The notes: generated from the sequence alone by a model not told the origin. DNA of 64,000 nucleotides from Gammaproteobacteria bacterium (GCA_029882975.1 JAOUJW010000001.1:124001-188000); one strand, 5' to 3'; numbered from the stretch's first letter, positions 1 to 8,062 are shown. Made by a program: numbers and translations.

Positions 1-1
1 T

Positions 2-88
2 GAGCCGGAGGCCGGTGCATATGCCCATAGCCATAGCCATAGCCATAGCCATAGCCATAACCAGGAGCATACCCACGAGCATGAATAA
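2..88 (+). CDS. ureE: Urease accessory protein UreE, C-terminal end (partial)
   Basis: Only the last 28 codons lie in the window. The frame opening at base 2 reads into a tail of alternating His-Ser (five HS pairs), then Asn-Gln and further His residues, and stops at TAA 86-88. Histidine-rich C-terminal tails are typical of UreE, the nickel chaperone that hands Ni(II) to the urease activation complex, and the next genes are ureF and ureG. The stop overlaps the ureF start (ATG at 81), which suggests translational coupling. The tail is encoded by a hexanucleotide repeat, so its length may vary. The function call rests on the tail chemistry and the ureEFG order, since the UreE fold itself is outside the window. 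Confidence 0.85.
   Translation, partial: EPEAGAYAHSHSHSHSHSHNQEHTHEHE
26..58 (+). repeat. Hexanucleotide repeat coding the UreE His-Ser tail
   Basis: The 6-base unit CATAGC occurs five times in a row (26-55), followed by a CAT. In the ureE frame each unit is one His-Ser pair. Gain or loss of whole units keeps the frame, so slippage would only alter the number of nickel-binding histidines. Confidence 0.85.
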
Positions 89-797
89 ACCGCTGGCCAT
101 AGACTATCACCCGGAAGCCAATTTGCGCTTATGGCAACTGATCAGCCCCAGCCTGCCCATCGGCAGCTATGCCTATTCCCAGGGTTTGGAAAGCGCCTGT
201 GAAGCCGAATGGGTGCACGACCGTGACAGTGCCCACGCCTGGATCAGCGCCGTGTTGGAACAGAGCCTGTGCCGCTTGGATATACCGGTGTTACAGCGTT
301 GCTATGTCGCCTGGGGTCAAGTCGACGGCGAGCAGGCACAGCAATCGCTGCGCGCCTTACACTACTGGAATCAACAAATCCTGGCCCAGCGGGAAACATT
401 GGAAATAAAGAAAGAAGATTTGCAATTGGGTTACGCCCTGCGGCGTCTGTTGCTGGACTTGGGAGAACTGCCTTCCGAGCTGTGGCCGGAGCAGGAACCG
501 CTGAGCTATGTAACATTATTCGCTTACGCGGCTCAGCGCTGGAAAATACCGTTACAACAGGCCGCTCAGGGTTACTGTTGGTCCTGGTGTGAAAACCAAG
601 TAGCCGCCGCGATTAAATTGGTTCCCCTGGGACAAACCGACGGCCAACGCATACTGTCACAACTGCTTCGTCTCATACCGCAAGCTACGAGCATAGGGCT
701 CAGCCTGGAAGATGCAGACATTGGCGCCACCCTGCCCGGTCTGGCCATAGGCAGTGCGCAACATGAAACCCAGTACTCACGCTTGTTTCGCTCTTGA
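81..797 (+). CDS. ureF: Urease accessory protein UreF
   Basis: A protein of 238 residues that, with UreD/H and UreG, forms the complex loading nickel and CO2 into apo-urease in the cytoplasm. The N-terminus WQLISPSLPIGSYAYSQGLE is the UreF signature, and the helical middle and C-terminal GLSLEDADIGATLPGLAIGSAQHE also fit the family. The ATG at 81 is chosen because homology begins just after it; the open frame runs upstream to 15, but that part is only the ureE His-repeat read in another frame. It overlaps the ureE stop by 8 bases and is followed after 63 bases by ureG, in the usual E-F-G order. Confidence 0.95.
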   Translation: MNKPLAIDYHPEANLRLWQLISPSLPIGSYAYSQGLESACEAEWVHDRDSAHAWISAVLEQSLCRLDIPVLQRCYVAWGQVDGEQAQQSLRALHYWNQQILAQRETLEIKKEDLQLGYALRRLLLDLGELPSELWPEQEPLSYVTLFAYAAQRWKIPLQQAAQGYCWSWCENQVAAAIKLVPLGQTDGQRILSQLLRLIPQATSIGLSLEDADIGATLPGLAIGSAQHETQYSRLFRS

Positions 798-860
798 GCG
801 CACTTGAAAGAGCAAAGCACGACAATCCATTAGACCATTAGTAATTAGAAGGAACCCACT

Positions 861-1478
861 ATGACTCAAGCAACTTGTTTACGCGTCGGTATCGGCGGTC
901 CGGTCGGATCAGGCAAAACCGCTCTGGTAGAAGCCCTGTGCAAAGCATTACGCGATAAATACAACATCGCCGTGGTCACCAACGATATTTATACCCAGGA
1001 AGACGCCCAATTTCTCACTAGGGCCGAAGCCTTGGACGCCCAACGCATCATGGGCGTGGAAACCGGCGGCTGTCCCCACACCGCCATTCGCGAAGACGCC
1101 TCCATGAACCTAGCCGCCATCAGCGAGTTACAACAGCGCTTCGACCAGCTGGACGTGGTGTTCGTCGAAAGCGGCGGCGACAATCTCAGCGCCACCTTCA
1201 GCCCGGAACTGTCCGACCTCACCATCTACGTCATTGACGTCGCCGCCGGAGAAAAAATCCCCCGCAAAGGCGGCCCCGGCATTACCAAATCGGACTTACT
1301 GGTCATTAACAAAACCGACCTGGCCCCCCACGTAGGCGCATCCCTGGAAGTCATGGACCGCGACGCCCGCAAAATGCGCGGCACCCGCCCGTTTATTTTC
1401 AGCAATCTGAAAAAAAGCGAAGGCCTAGCGGATATTATTGGCTTTATTGAGCAGGAGGGGATGTTGCAAGCCTCTTAG
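861..1478 (+). CDS. ureG: Urease accessory GTPase UreG
   Basis: This 205-residue SIMIBI-class GTPase powers nickel insertion into urease. The Walker A motif GGPVGSGKT lies at residues 12-20, the nickel/zinc-binding Cys-Pro-His motif at 71-73, the [17 protein letters not shown] stretch follows, and the guanine-specificity motif NKTD lies near residue 150. Length matches the family. A GGAA ribosome-binding sequence sits about 8 bases upstream of the ATG. It is the last gene of the urease accessory run and a hairpin follows it. No missing residues were noticed. Confidence 0.97.
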   Translation: MTQATCLRVGIGGPVGSGKTALVEALCKALRDKYNIAVVTNDIYTQEDAQFLTRAEALDAQRIMGVETGGCPHTAIREDASMNLAAISELQQRFDQLDVVFVESGGDNLSATFSPELSDLTIYVIDVAAGEKIPRKGGPGITKSDLLVINKTDLAPHVGASLEVMDRDARKMRGTRPFIFSNLKKSEGLADIIGFIEQEGMLQAS

Positions 1479-1783
1479 TTCTTTCTGCTCACGCGATCTT
1501 AGCGGCCTCATGGCCGCTAGTTCTCCAATAATCTAAGCTCGCAGCTGTAACACAGCGACAATCCCCCCCTTAAAACCGTGCGAACAATTGGAGACCTCAT
1601 AACGGTTTGGACTGTTTTGTCCACCCCTGGAACTTACAGAAAACGTCACACACCTTGTGAAAACCGGCAATCAAACTCTGCGGAAGCTTTCAATTTGCTG
1701 TGTAATTGGCTATGGTATCGCAACTGCCGCTTTGCACTTTTATATTACACTTTAGACATTCACATTAACGAGAGACAACCCCC
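1479..1783. other. Intergenic region after ureG, no gene recognised
   Basis: About 300 bases between ureG and the rhodanese gene. It holds a hairpin at 1500-1519. The small frame at 1578-1787 has no recognisable product and an odd composition rich in Cys, Trp and Arg, so it is left out. The promoter of the rhodanese gene is presumably here, but no convincing consensus was seen. Confidence 0.5.
1500..1519 (+). terminator. Hairpin after ureG, possible terminator
   Basis: An eight-base-pair inverted repeat (TAGCGGCC / GGCCGCTA, loop TCAT) sits 22 bases past the ureG stop. There is no clear T tract after it, so it may be a weak or Rho-assisted terminator. Confidence 0.5.
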
Positions 1784-2191
1784 GTGAATCCCATTGAATT
1801 TTACGAAGCCAAGCTGCTATTTGAAACCGACTCTTGGGATTTATCCGAACTGTTAAAAACAGCAGACTCGGTGATTGTTGTCGATACCCGTTCGGCGCAA
1901 GCATATGCCGCCGAGCACATTCCCGGCGCTTTGAACATCCCCCATCGGACCATGTCCGCAGAAACCACCAAACACCTGGACAAATCCAAGCTCATCGTCA
2001 CCTATTGCGACGGCATAGGCTGCAATGCTTCCACCAAAGGCGCACTCAACATGAGCCGACTGGGCTTTACCGTAAAAGAACTGCTGGGGGGATTAGACTG
2101 GTGGAAACGCGACGGTTATGCCACTGACGCCGGCGTTGGAAAAGAAACTAAAGCAGGTTTCGAAAGCGACTCGGGACACTGTAGTTGCTAA
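1784..2191 (+). CDS. Rhodanese-like sulfurtransferase domain protein
   Basis: A single rhodanese domain of 135 residues, cytoplasmic (no signal peptide). The typical early block VIVVDTRSAQAYAAEHIPGA is at residues 30-49, and the active-site loop reads YCDGIGCNAS, with candidate catalytic Cys75 and a second Cys80. The loop is one residue shorter than classic thiosulfate sulfurtransferase loops and lacks the closing Arg, so the acceptor and donor are unknown. Translation begins at GTG 1784, since no in-frame ATG precedes the conserved part. It stands alone, 58 bases ahead of a methylase-like gene. Confidence 0.85.
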   Translation: MNPIEFYEAKLLFETDSWDLSELLKTADSVIVVDTRSAQAYAAEHIPGALNIPHRTMSAETTKHLDKSKLIVTYCDGIGCNASTKGALNMSRLGFTVKELLGGLDWWKRDGYATDAGVGKETKAGFESDSGHCSC

Positions 2192-2249
2192 TTGTCGCCT
2201 AGCCCTGGCTTGTTAACCCTGTACCATCGGACCACTGGAACACTATTGA

Positions 2250-3200
2250 ATGAATGATATTGCCTTACAGATCTCCCCCGAAGCCAAATCGGCTTACTAT
2301 GCGGACTATTTGTCCGTTGCCCAACAAGAGCTGACACAGGTACTGGGTGAAATACCGTTTCGGTATATGAAAACAGGGCCTTTGGAATTTATACAATTAG
2401 CCGAAAACGCTGCTGATCCGGAAACCCTGTTGAGCTTGTCCTTTGCCCAGGGACTGTACCGCGTTGAGGGGGATTTGTTACGCCCCTTGGAACTCACCAA
2501 TGAGTTTCACTTGCATGAAGATTTTGTTTTTGGCAGTAAATACCGCGGTAAAACCAACGAACGTTTAACGCAGATGCTAATCAACATTGGCTTGGCCGTT
2601 ATCGGCGCCAAAGCAAGTAACAACATCAAACTGTTGGACCCCATGTGTGGCCGCGCCACCACCTTGCTTTGGGCACTGCGTTATGGCCTGCAAGCCAAAG
2701 GTATAGAACAAGACGCCGCCGCGTTAACCGATATTCACCGCCATTTAAAAAAATGGACCAAACTGCACAAGCAAAAACACCAGTTATCCGAAGGTTTCAT
2801 CGGTGGCGGCAAAAAGAAAAACCTGGGCAAGTTTCTGGAATTCAGCACACCGATAAGCAATATGCGAATTATCAACGGCGATTCGCGCCTGGCGGACCAG
2901 TTGATTGTTAAAGAGAAGTTCGATTTACTGGTGTGTGACCTTCCTTACGGCGTACAACACCGTACCACAGATAAAACCCGCGACCCCTTAGCCGTCATAG
3001 AAGAAAGCATTGCCGCTTGGAAAAACTGCATGAAAAAGAAAAGTGCTATGGTGCTGGCATTTAACCGCAACAATCCCAAAAGGGACACGCTCATTGAAGC
3101 CTTTGCTGCGCAAGGGCTGCAAGCTCTACCCTTTAGTGCCCCACATCGAATGAGTGAATCCATTGTGCGTGATGTGGTGGTTTTTGTCCCAGGAAACTAA
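2250..3200 (+). CDS. TRM11/UPF0020-like methyltransferase
   Basis: A 316-residue protein with a Rossmann-type SAM-dependent methyltransferase fold. Motif I is seen as DPMCGRATTLLWALRYG (around residues 130-146), followed by the acidic ribose-binding region (GIEQD), and the catalytic motif IV reads CDLPYG near residue 229. That tetrad (D-L-P-Y) belongs to amino-methylating enzymes such as the tRNA guanine-N2 Trm11/UPF0020 group. No THUMP domain is evident, so the RNA (or DNA) target is not determined. It begins a closely spaced plus-strand run with the DUF1835, AlkC-like, thioesterase-like and Nudix genes. Confidence 0.75.
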   Translation: MNDIALQISPEAKSAYYADYLSVAQQELTQVLGEIPFRYMKTGPLEFIQLAENAADPETLLSLSFAQGLYRVEGDLLRPLELTNEFHLHEDFVFGSKYRGKTNERLTQMLINIGLAVIGAKASNNIKLLDPMCGRATTLLWALRYGLQAKGIEQDAAALTDIHRHLKKWTKLHKQKHQLSEGFIGGGKKKNLGKFLEFSTPISNMRIINGDSRLADQLIVKEKFDLLVCDLPYGVQHRTTDKTRDPLAVIEESIAAWKNCMKKKSAMVLAFNRNNPKRDTLIEAFAAQGLQALPFSAPHRMSESIVRDVVVFVPGN

Positions 3201-3236
3201 AGCACATATTACCAAATAAAAAATATAGCAAATATT

Positions 3237-4202
3237 ATGGAAAAAATATTTAACATCACCAATGGCGATAGCACCGTAACCATCATGCAGCAGGCCAAAA
3301 TACCCGGCGATTATTTTCCCTGGCGAGATATCCTGCATGAAGGCCCAGTTCCTGCCGGTTTGGATTTAAAGCAACTCTCAGGGGTGCGTGCCCAGTATAT
3401 TACCGAACGCGGCTGGGCTGAATTGGCTGAGGTGCAGCAATCTTTCAGCGAACGCGATGCGACGCTTACCGCACACGGTGATTATGATAAAGTCTTGTTG
3501 TGGTTTGAGCACGATTTGTATGACCAATTGCAACTGCTACAACTGCTGGATTGGTTCAGACAACATTTAGCCGAAGGGACACGTTTGTCGCTCATCTGCG
3601 TGGATCAATACTTAGGCACCTTAACACCACAGCAGATGACAACCCTGGCCCCGCTTGAACAAGCGGTGACACCGGAACAACTGGAGCTAGCGTCACAAAG
3701 CTGGGCAGCATTTCGGGAAAACACACCGATGGCGTTTACCGAAATGCTCAATAAAGACACCGAGGCGCTACCCTTTTTGCACGGCGCTATTCAGCGCATG
3801 CTGCAGGAATATCCTTCCTCGAGTAACGGCTTATCCCGCACCCAGCAACAGGCCTTAGGGGCCATAGCAGCAGGCGAATCGCGACCGGCAAGAGTCTTTG
3901 GTGACAATCAAAAACAGGAACAGCGCATGTTTATGGGCGACTCCAGTTTTTGGGACCTGCTACGACAAATGCTTTGTTCAAACCCGCCCTTGTTAACGCT
4001 GACAGGGAATGACAAACTGACCTTACCGGTGAGCCCGGAACAGCGCTTACACATAACCGCTGCGGGTAAAGCGGTACTGTCCGGGGAAAGCAGCTGGTTA
4101 GACTGCCATGTTCCAAATCATTGGTTTGGCGGTGTACACTTAACAGCGGAAAATCTTTGGCGCTGGAACGACATCACATCAACCATGGAAACCACAAACT
4201 AA
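3237..4202 (+). CDS. DUF1835 domain-containing protein
   Basis: A 321-residue soluble protein. The N-terminus (NITNGDSTV, then IPGDYFPWRDILHEGPVP, then LWFEHDLYDQLQLLQLLDWF around residue 85) matches the DUF1835 family, and the C-terminal half is compatible with the DUF3658-type partner domain. No enzymatic function is established for these families. It lies 36 bases after the methylase-like gene and is followed at once by the AlkC-like gene, so the three are probably cotranscribed. Confidence 0.8.
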   Translation: MEKIFNITNGDSTVTIMQQAKIPGDYFPWRDILHEGPVPAGLDLKQLSGVRAQYITERGWAELAEVQQSFSERDATLTAHGDYDKVLLWFEHDLYDQLQLLQLLDWFRQHLAEGTRLSLICVDQYLGTLTPQQMTTLAPLEQAVTPEQLELASQSWAAFRENTPMAFTEMLNKDTEALPFLHGAIQRMLQEYPSSSNGLSRTQQQALGAIAAGESRPARVFGDNQKQEQRMFMGDSSFWDLLRQMLCSNPPLLTLTGNDKLTLPVSPEQRLHITAAGKAVLSGESSWLDCHVPNHWFGGVHLTAENLWRWNDITSTMETTN

Positions 4203-4204
4203 CC

Positions 4205-5041
4205 ATGTTACGTATTCCTGACGCCCCCAAATCCATACAAAAAGGCGTTTCTTTAAAAGAGGTTCTGGACACTGAAGCCATCGATTGTCTGGCCCACAAT
4301 GTGACCACGGTTTACGCAAAATTCGATCAAGAACAATTTCGAACAGCGGCTCTGCATCAATTGGAACCTTTAAGCCTGATGGAACGCGGTGTACATATAG
4401 CCAAAGCCTTGCGCCCCTGTTTACCGCAGAAATACGACAAAGCCGTGAAGATACTGTTAAAGTCCTTGACGCCACCGAACAAAGAGACTGAAGGTTTAGG
4501 TCTTGCGGTGTTTTTTTACCATCCCCACAGCTGCTTCGTAGCCGAATACGGTTTGGATAAAAGCCACAACGACGATGAAGATCCGTTTGAGATTTCCATG
4601 CAGGCGCAATATGAACTCACCAAACGCAATACCTCCGAGTTCTCCATTCGTCCGTTTTTGATTCAAGATCAAAAACGGACCCTGGCGCGATTAAACCAAT
4701 GGACCTCGGACCCGGACCCGCATGTGCGCCGCCTCTGCTCCGAAGGCACCCGGCCGCGACTACCGTGGGCACCTCGTATTCCCGCTTTTGTTGCAGACCC
4801 AACACCGGTACTGCCCATATTGGAAGCCCTGAAGAATGACCCCAGCCTTTATGTGCGACGCAGCGTGGCCAATCATCTGGGGGATATTGGCAAAGATCAT
4901 CCCCACATGCTGTTTGAGATTTGCGAGCGTTGGTTAGCCAAGGCCGATAAGGACGTAAAATGGTTGATACGCCATGCCTTGCGACACCCGGCCAAAAAGG
5001 GTGATAAAACTGCGCTGGCACTTAGAAGTGCAGCGAAATAG
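4205..5041 (+). CDS. AlkC-like HEAT-repeat DNA alkylation repair protein
   Basis: A 278-residue all-helical protein. The C-terminal half has HEAT-like units such as DPDPHVRRLCSEGTRPRLPW and DPSLYVRRSVANHLGDIGKD, characteristic of the AlkC branch of bacterial alkylpurine DNA glycosylases, which excise N3/N7-alkylated purines. The ATG at 4205 is used because it sits 3 bases after the DUF1835 stop and family similarity begins there; the longer frame from 4121 overlaps the previous gene by 82 bases. The catalytic residue cannot be assigned by eye. A second alkylation glycosylase (tag) lies at 15.3 kb. Confidence 0.8.
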   Translation: MLRIPDAPKSIQKGVSLKEVLDTEAIDCLAHNVTTVYAKFDQEQFRTAALHQLEPLSLMERGVHIAKALRPCLPQKYDKAVKILLKSLTPPNKETEGLGLAVFFYHPHSCFVAEYGLDKSHNDDEDPFEISMQAQYELTKRNTSEFSIRPFLIQDQKRTLARLNQWTSDPDPHVRRLCSEGTRPRLPWAPRIPAFVADPTPVLPILEALKNDPSLYVRRSVANHLGDIGKDHPHMLFEICERWLAKADKDVKWLIRHALRHPAKKGDKTALALRSAAK

Positions 5042-5064
5042 CAATTATATCAACCGGAATTAAA

Positions 5065-5535
5065 ATGACTCCAGCATTGAAACCAAAACTGACACCACAA
5101 CAACTACAGGACTACCTGCACCTTCACATCCCCCTATCTAAAGCAATGGAGGTAAAAGTTGCCCATGCGGACATAGACAAGGTTACACTGACCGCACCTC
5201 TGGCACCGAACATTAATCACAAGGAAACGGTATTTGGGGGCAGCGCTGCAGCAGTGGCCATACTGTCCGCGTGGACGCTATTGCACTATCGATTAACACT
5301 GGAAAATCTACCTAGCCAAGTCGTCATTCAGCGTAACAGCATGGATTACGACAAACCCATAAGGACAGATTTTTCAGCGACCGCGTTACCTCCGGATATG
5401 AAGCAATGGGAAAAATTCTCTACCACCCTGAAACGACGTCATCGAGCCCGATTGTCAATCACCGCCATTCTTTATTGTGAAGAAGAACCGGTGGGGTCGT
5501 TAGAAGGTACTTTTGTAGCTCTACGACAGGGATAG
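5065..5535 (+). CDS. YiiD_C-type putative hotdog thioesterase
   Basis: A 156-residue protein with the hotdog-fold pattern of the YiiD C-terminal thioesterase family: HIPLSKAMEVKV, then PLAPNINHKETVFGGS, then a long helix (AAAVAILSAWTLLHY). In E. coli YiiD this domain is fused to an acetyltransferase; here it stands alone. The substrate is unknown, with acyl-CoA thioesters the family expectation. It lies 23 bases after the AlkC-like gene and 3 bases before the Nudix gene. Confidence 0.75.
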   Translation: MTPALKPKLTPQQLQDYLHLHIPLSKAMEVKVAHADIDKVTLTAPLAPNINHKETVFGGSAAAVAILSAWTLLHYRLTLENLPSQVVIQRNSMDYDKPIRTDFSATALPPDMKQWEKFSTTLKRRHRARLSITAILYCEEEPVGSLEGTFVALRQG

Positions 5536-5538
5536 CCT

Positions 5539-6021
5539 ATGAAATTTTGTCCGAAATGTGGCCATGAACTTTCCACAGAAATCATAGACAACGTCAACAG
5601 ACACGTTTGCACAAACCATGAATGCAAAAACATTTTGTGGAATAACCCAATTCCGGTGGTCGCCGCTCTGGTGGAATTGGACGGACACTACGTTATAGCC
5701 AGAAACAGAGCCTGGCCTGAGGGTATATTCTCCGTTATCACCGGGTATTTGGAACAATCGGAATGTCCGCAAGAGGCGGTGGTACGAGAGGTTAAGGAAG
5801 AGTTGGGCTTAGAAGGACGCGTCAAACGCTTAATCGGCAATTATATGTTTAAAGAAAAAAACCAAATTATTTTGTGTTATGAAGTAATCGCCACCGGTGC
5901 GATTGTTTTGAATCATGAGTTAGCTCAGAGCAAAACCTTATCGCCTGCGGAATTGGCAAGTTATGATTTTTCACCTTTGTATATTACGCAAAACATTATT
6001 GAAGATTGGAAGCGTGGGTGA
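5539..6021 (+). CDS. Nudix hydrolase with N-terminal zinc ribbon
   Basis: A 160-residue enzyme. An N-terminal zinc ribbon (CPKCG, then CTNHEC) is followed by a Nudix domain with the box GYLEQSECPQEAVVREVKEE, which matches GX5EX7REUXEEXGU and supplies the metal-binding glutamates. The zinc ribbon plus the tail resembles NudC-type and related ADP-sugar/NADH pyrophosphatases, but the exact nucleotide substrate is open. It is the last gene of the 2.2-6.0 kb run. Confidence 0.85.
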   Translation: MKFCPKCGHELSTEIIDNVNRHVCTNHECKNILWNNPIPVVAALVELDGHYVIARNRAWPEGIFSVITGYLEQSECPQEAVVREVKEELGLEGRVKRLIGNYMFKEKNQIILCYEVIATGAIVLNHELAQSKTLSPAELASYDFSPLYITQNIIEDWKRG

Positions 6022-6038
6022 ATATGCACGATTGTAGG

Positions 6039-6062
6039 TTGGATTAGTGCAACGTAATCCGA
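6039..6062. repeat. Dispersed palindromic repeat, copy 1
   Basis: An inverted repeat TTGGATTA-N8-TAATCCGA, set in a longer string beginning TGTAGG. A second copy with the same arms and the same 8-base loop length lies at 58295-58318. The form resembles the short palindromic intergenic elements widespread in gammaproteobacterial genomes. The following bases to about 6234 (ending in GCGTGCGCACCCTACAA) also look like repeat-derived filler. Confidence 0.6.
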
Positions 6063-6264
6063 CAGCACATCTCGCAGCATGAACCTTTGATAGATAATTA
6101 TTACGAAACAACATAACAGCGCAATCTTTCGCACGCGTGGGCGACGCAGGTGACATTGGGGACGCCATAAGACCTTTGTGGTGGATTTGCGTTTCGCCCG
6201 CGTGAGCACAAAAGGCGTGCGCACCCTACAATTGCGCACCAACTCAACGATGGTGGCTCAACAG

Positions 6265-7068
6265 TTAGAAAAACCCTTCCCGCAGGCGGCTCAATTGTTT
6301 CACTTGATCTTGTAAATGTGATACAAGCCGTTGGGCGATGTACTCGGCTAAGTCATCGACTTTGTTTGTCTGAATGGCTTGTATAGTCAGATTAACATAG
6401 CTGTCTTTATGAGACACAGGTATAACCATAGGAGGATATTGGTTTCTTAGCAACTCATAAAGCAGCAGCAAGCGAGCAATACGATGGTTGTAGCGGGCAA
6501 AGGGGGAAATGGCGATAAACTTACAGTGCAGCGAAACCGCTCTTATCAACGGATGTGCACTTTGCCCTCTTTTGTTTTTCGAACAGTCAGCAATTAACGT
6601 GCGTACGGCATCCGGCAGGCCCGCGACATCAAGTACACCCAGTTCCGGCCACTGACTCAGCAGTTCTTGTTTACGAAAGCCTGGTGCCCCCAGCTTGCCG
6701 GTTCCCTTGTTGAATATTTTAAACAAACCCAACACGGTTTTTTCACTCAGCGCGGCCGCTTTGCCGTTTCTTTTGCTGGGGTTTGCAGCGACAGGGTGAC
6801 CCAACTCCTGCTCCAGCAACAACAACGCCAGCTTATGGTTAACAACATCATTGACTTCCTGTAAGGGTTTTCCCCCTATCATTACCTGACTCATGGCTCT
6901 ATCGGTTTGACGCAAGTCCAGACTGTTGCCGGATAAGGCATTGCTGTTGTAAACCCATTCCAATATCCAATGTTCCCGTGCCGCACGGGCAATCGCAGCG
7001 GGAACGGGTTGCAGCGCCTTCCAGCGCTCTCCCAACTGATCCAATTGCAAGAGTAATTTTTTGTTCAT
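6265..7068 (-). CDS. Fic-fold protein with degenerate active site
   Basis: The 267-residue protein has a clear Fic N-terminal region (EWVYNSNALSGNSL, then IGGKPLQEVNDVVNH) and the long helix pair LHCKFIAISPF...RLLLLYELL. Fic enzymes transfer AMP or other phosphate-linked groups through HPFx(D/E)GNGR. Here the site reads SPFARYNHR (188-196): the catalytic His is Ser, the acidic residue is Arg, and both Gly are replaced. The self-inhibitory motif [ST]xxxE[GN] reads SNALSG (42-47), so its Glu is also lost. It is read as a catalytically dead but intact Fic-fold protein. It stands alone, convergent with the Nudix gene. Confidence 0.85.
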   Translation of the reverse strand: MNKKLLLQLDQLGERWKALQPVPAAIARAAREHWILEWVYNSNALSGNSLDLRQTDRAMSQVMIGGKPLQEVNDVVNHKLALLLLEQELGHPVAANPSKRNGKAAALSEKTVLGLFKIFNKGTGKLGAPGFRKQELLSQWPELGVLDVAGLPDAVRTLIADCSKNKRGQSAHPLIRAVSLHCKFIAISPFARYNHRIARLLLLYELLRNQYPPMVIPVSHKDSYVNLTIQAIQTNKVDDLAEYIAQRLVSHLQDQVKQLSRLREGFF

Positions 7069-7087
7069 CCGGCATCCAAGTCGTTAA

Positions 7088-7104
7088 TGCACCACTCCAG
7101 TGCA
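7088..7104. promoter_or_regulatory. NtrC-like binding site 1 (porin-urt)
   Basis: TGCACCACTCCAGTGCA has perfect 5+5 arms of the NtrC palindrome (TGCAC-N7-GTGCA). Its centre is about 158 bases upstream of the start point expected from the sigma-54 promoter at 7229-7242. Confidence 0.7.
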
Positions 7105-7134
7105 GCACCATTGCGAGGCATCGTTAAAAACCAC

Positions 7135-7151
7135 CGCACAAGCACAGTGCA
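7135..7151. promoter_or_regulatory. NtrC-like binding site 2 (porin-urt)
   Basis: CGCACAAGCACAGTGCA keeps 9 of the 10 arm bases of the NtrC palindrome. Its centre lies 47 bases from site 1 and about 111 bases upstream of the predicted start point. Confidence 0.6.
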
Positions 7152-7226
7152 ATATTACGCCTTAATCACTCTCACAACAACACTTAAAAAATGCATAAAA
7201 CACTGTATATATAGATTTTTATCGTG

Positions 7227-7244
7227 TTGGCACGCCCCATGCTC
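7227..7244 (+). promoter_or_regulatory. Sigma-54 promoter of the porin-urt block
   Basis: TTGGCACGCCCCATGCTC matches the -24/-12 consensus TGGCACG-N4-TTGC with one mismatch (ATGC for TTGC). The GG (7229-7230) and GC (7241-7242) are exactly 10 bases apart. With two NtrC-like sites upstream, this points to nitrogen-limitation control of the porin and probably the urt genes. The expected start point is near 7254, leaving a leader of about 130 bases. Confidence 0.8.
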
Positions 7245-7384
7245 TGTATAAACAAAGAACAAGACAAAATCTATCTCTTGCACCATGGCAAGTTGTTTAT
7301 AAAAGCACAACGGCACATGGCAAGCAGCAAAGCGTAGAAATATGAGCTTGTTCCATATTCATAACTTAAGTAGGGGAGAACCAA

Positions 7385-8062
7385 ATGAAAGTAGTACGTA
7401 AGTTAGCACCAGTCTGCGCCGCTGTCTCACTGGCCTTATCCGGAACCGTAGCACCACAACTGGCACAAGCGGAAGCCACTGCCAAGCTGGGGATAGCCAG
7501 CATGTATTTATGGCGTGGACAAAACGTCAGTCCCGATGGCGCTCAAGTCCATGGAACACTCCAATACGCCAGCAATGGATTTTATGGCGGCATGTGGACA
7601 TCCAGCGAAACCGGTGGGCACGAAACAGATCTGTATATCGGTTACAGCGGCAAAGCGGGAGAAGTATCCTATGACGTTTCCTACTGGAACTATCTCTACC
7701 CTGAGGAAGGCGGCAGCCTAAGTGAAACCGACGCGGCTGAGGTTGTGGGCACGGTGGGCTATGGCCCTGTTTCCGTTGGTCTGTACATCAATGTCGACAG
7801 CGATATTGATGACTACACCTACTTCACCCTAGGCGGCAGTTTCGACAAATACACGTTAACTTATGGAATGTGGTCACTGGATCAAGGCTCTATTGCCGGT
7901 ACTCAGGACGAATACTCTCACTTAACTTTGAGCTATGCAGCGACGGATGCACTGTCTTTTACTGTCAGTAAAGCGTTTTCCGATCTGGACAAAAACGATC
8001 CCGCTGCCGTCGAAGAAGACCCGCTGTTCCAAGTCGCTTACGGCTGGGACTTCAAACTGTAA
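7385..8062 (+). CDS. TorF-family putative outer-membrane porin
   Basis: A protein of 225 residues with a Sec signal peptide (MKVVRKLAPVCAAVSLALSG..., likely cut after AQA near residue 29) and a beta-barrel-like body of alternating aromatic/polar strands (for example ASMYLWRGQNVSPDGAQVHG and ETDLYIGYSGKAGEVSYDVS) ending in an aromatic-hydrophobic strand, AYGWDFKL. The N-terminal ASMYLWRGQ stretch and the length fit TorF-type porins. RBS GGGGAGA precedes the ATG. It sits between a nitrogen-regulated promoter and the urea transporter genes, so a role as outer-membrane entry for urea or amides is inferred, not shown. Confidence 0.8.
   Translation: MKVVRKLAPVCAAVSLALSGTVAPQLAQAEATAKLGIASMYLWRGQNVSPDGAQVHGTLQYASNGFYGGMWTSSETGGHETDLYIGYSGKAGEVSYDVSYWNYLYPEEGGSLSETDAAEVVGTVGYGPVSVGLYINVDSDIDDYTYFTLGGSFDKYTLTYGMWSLDQGSIAGTQDEYSHLTLSYAATDALSFTVSKAFSDLDKNDPAAVEEDPLFQVAYGWDFKL

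Noticed and set aside
15-80. Extended N-terminus of ureF beginning with an Ile-Ala repeat
   Set aside because: This is the ureE histidine repeat read in another frame; conserved UreF sequence begins after the ATG at 81.
1714-1727. GG-N10-GC spacing like a sigma-54 promoter ahead of the rhodanese gene
   Set aside because: The -24 element reads TGGTAT rather than TGGCAC, and no NtrC-like site lies upstream.
1578-1787. A 69-codon frame upstream of the rhodanese gene
   Set aside because: No recognisable family, odd composition and overlap with the next start; most likely chance.
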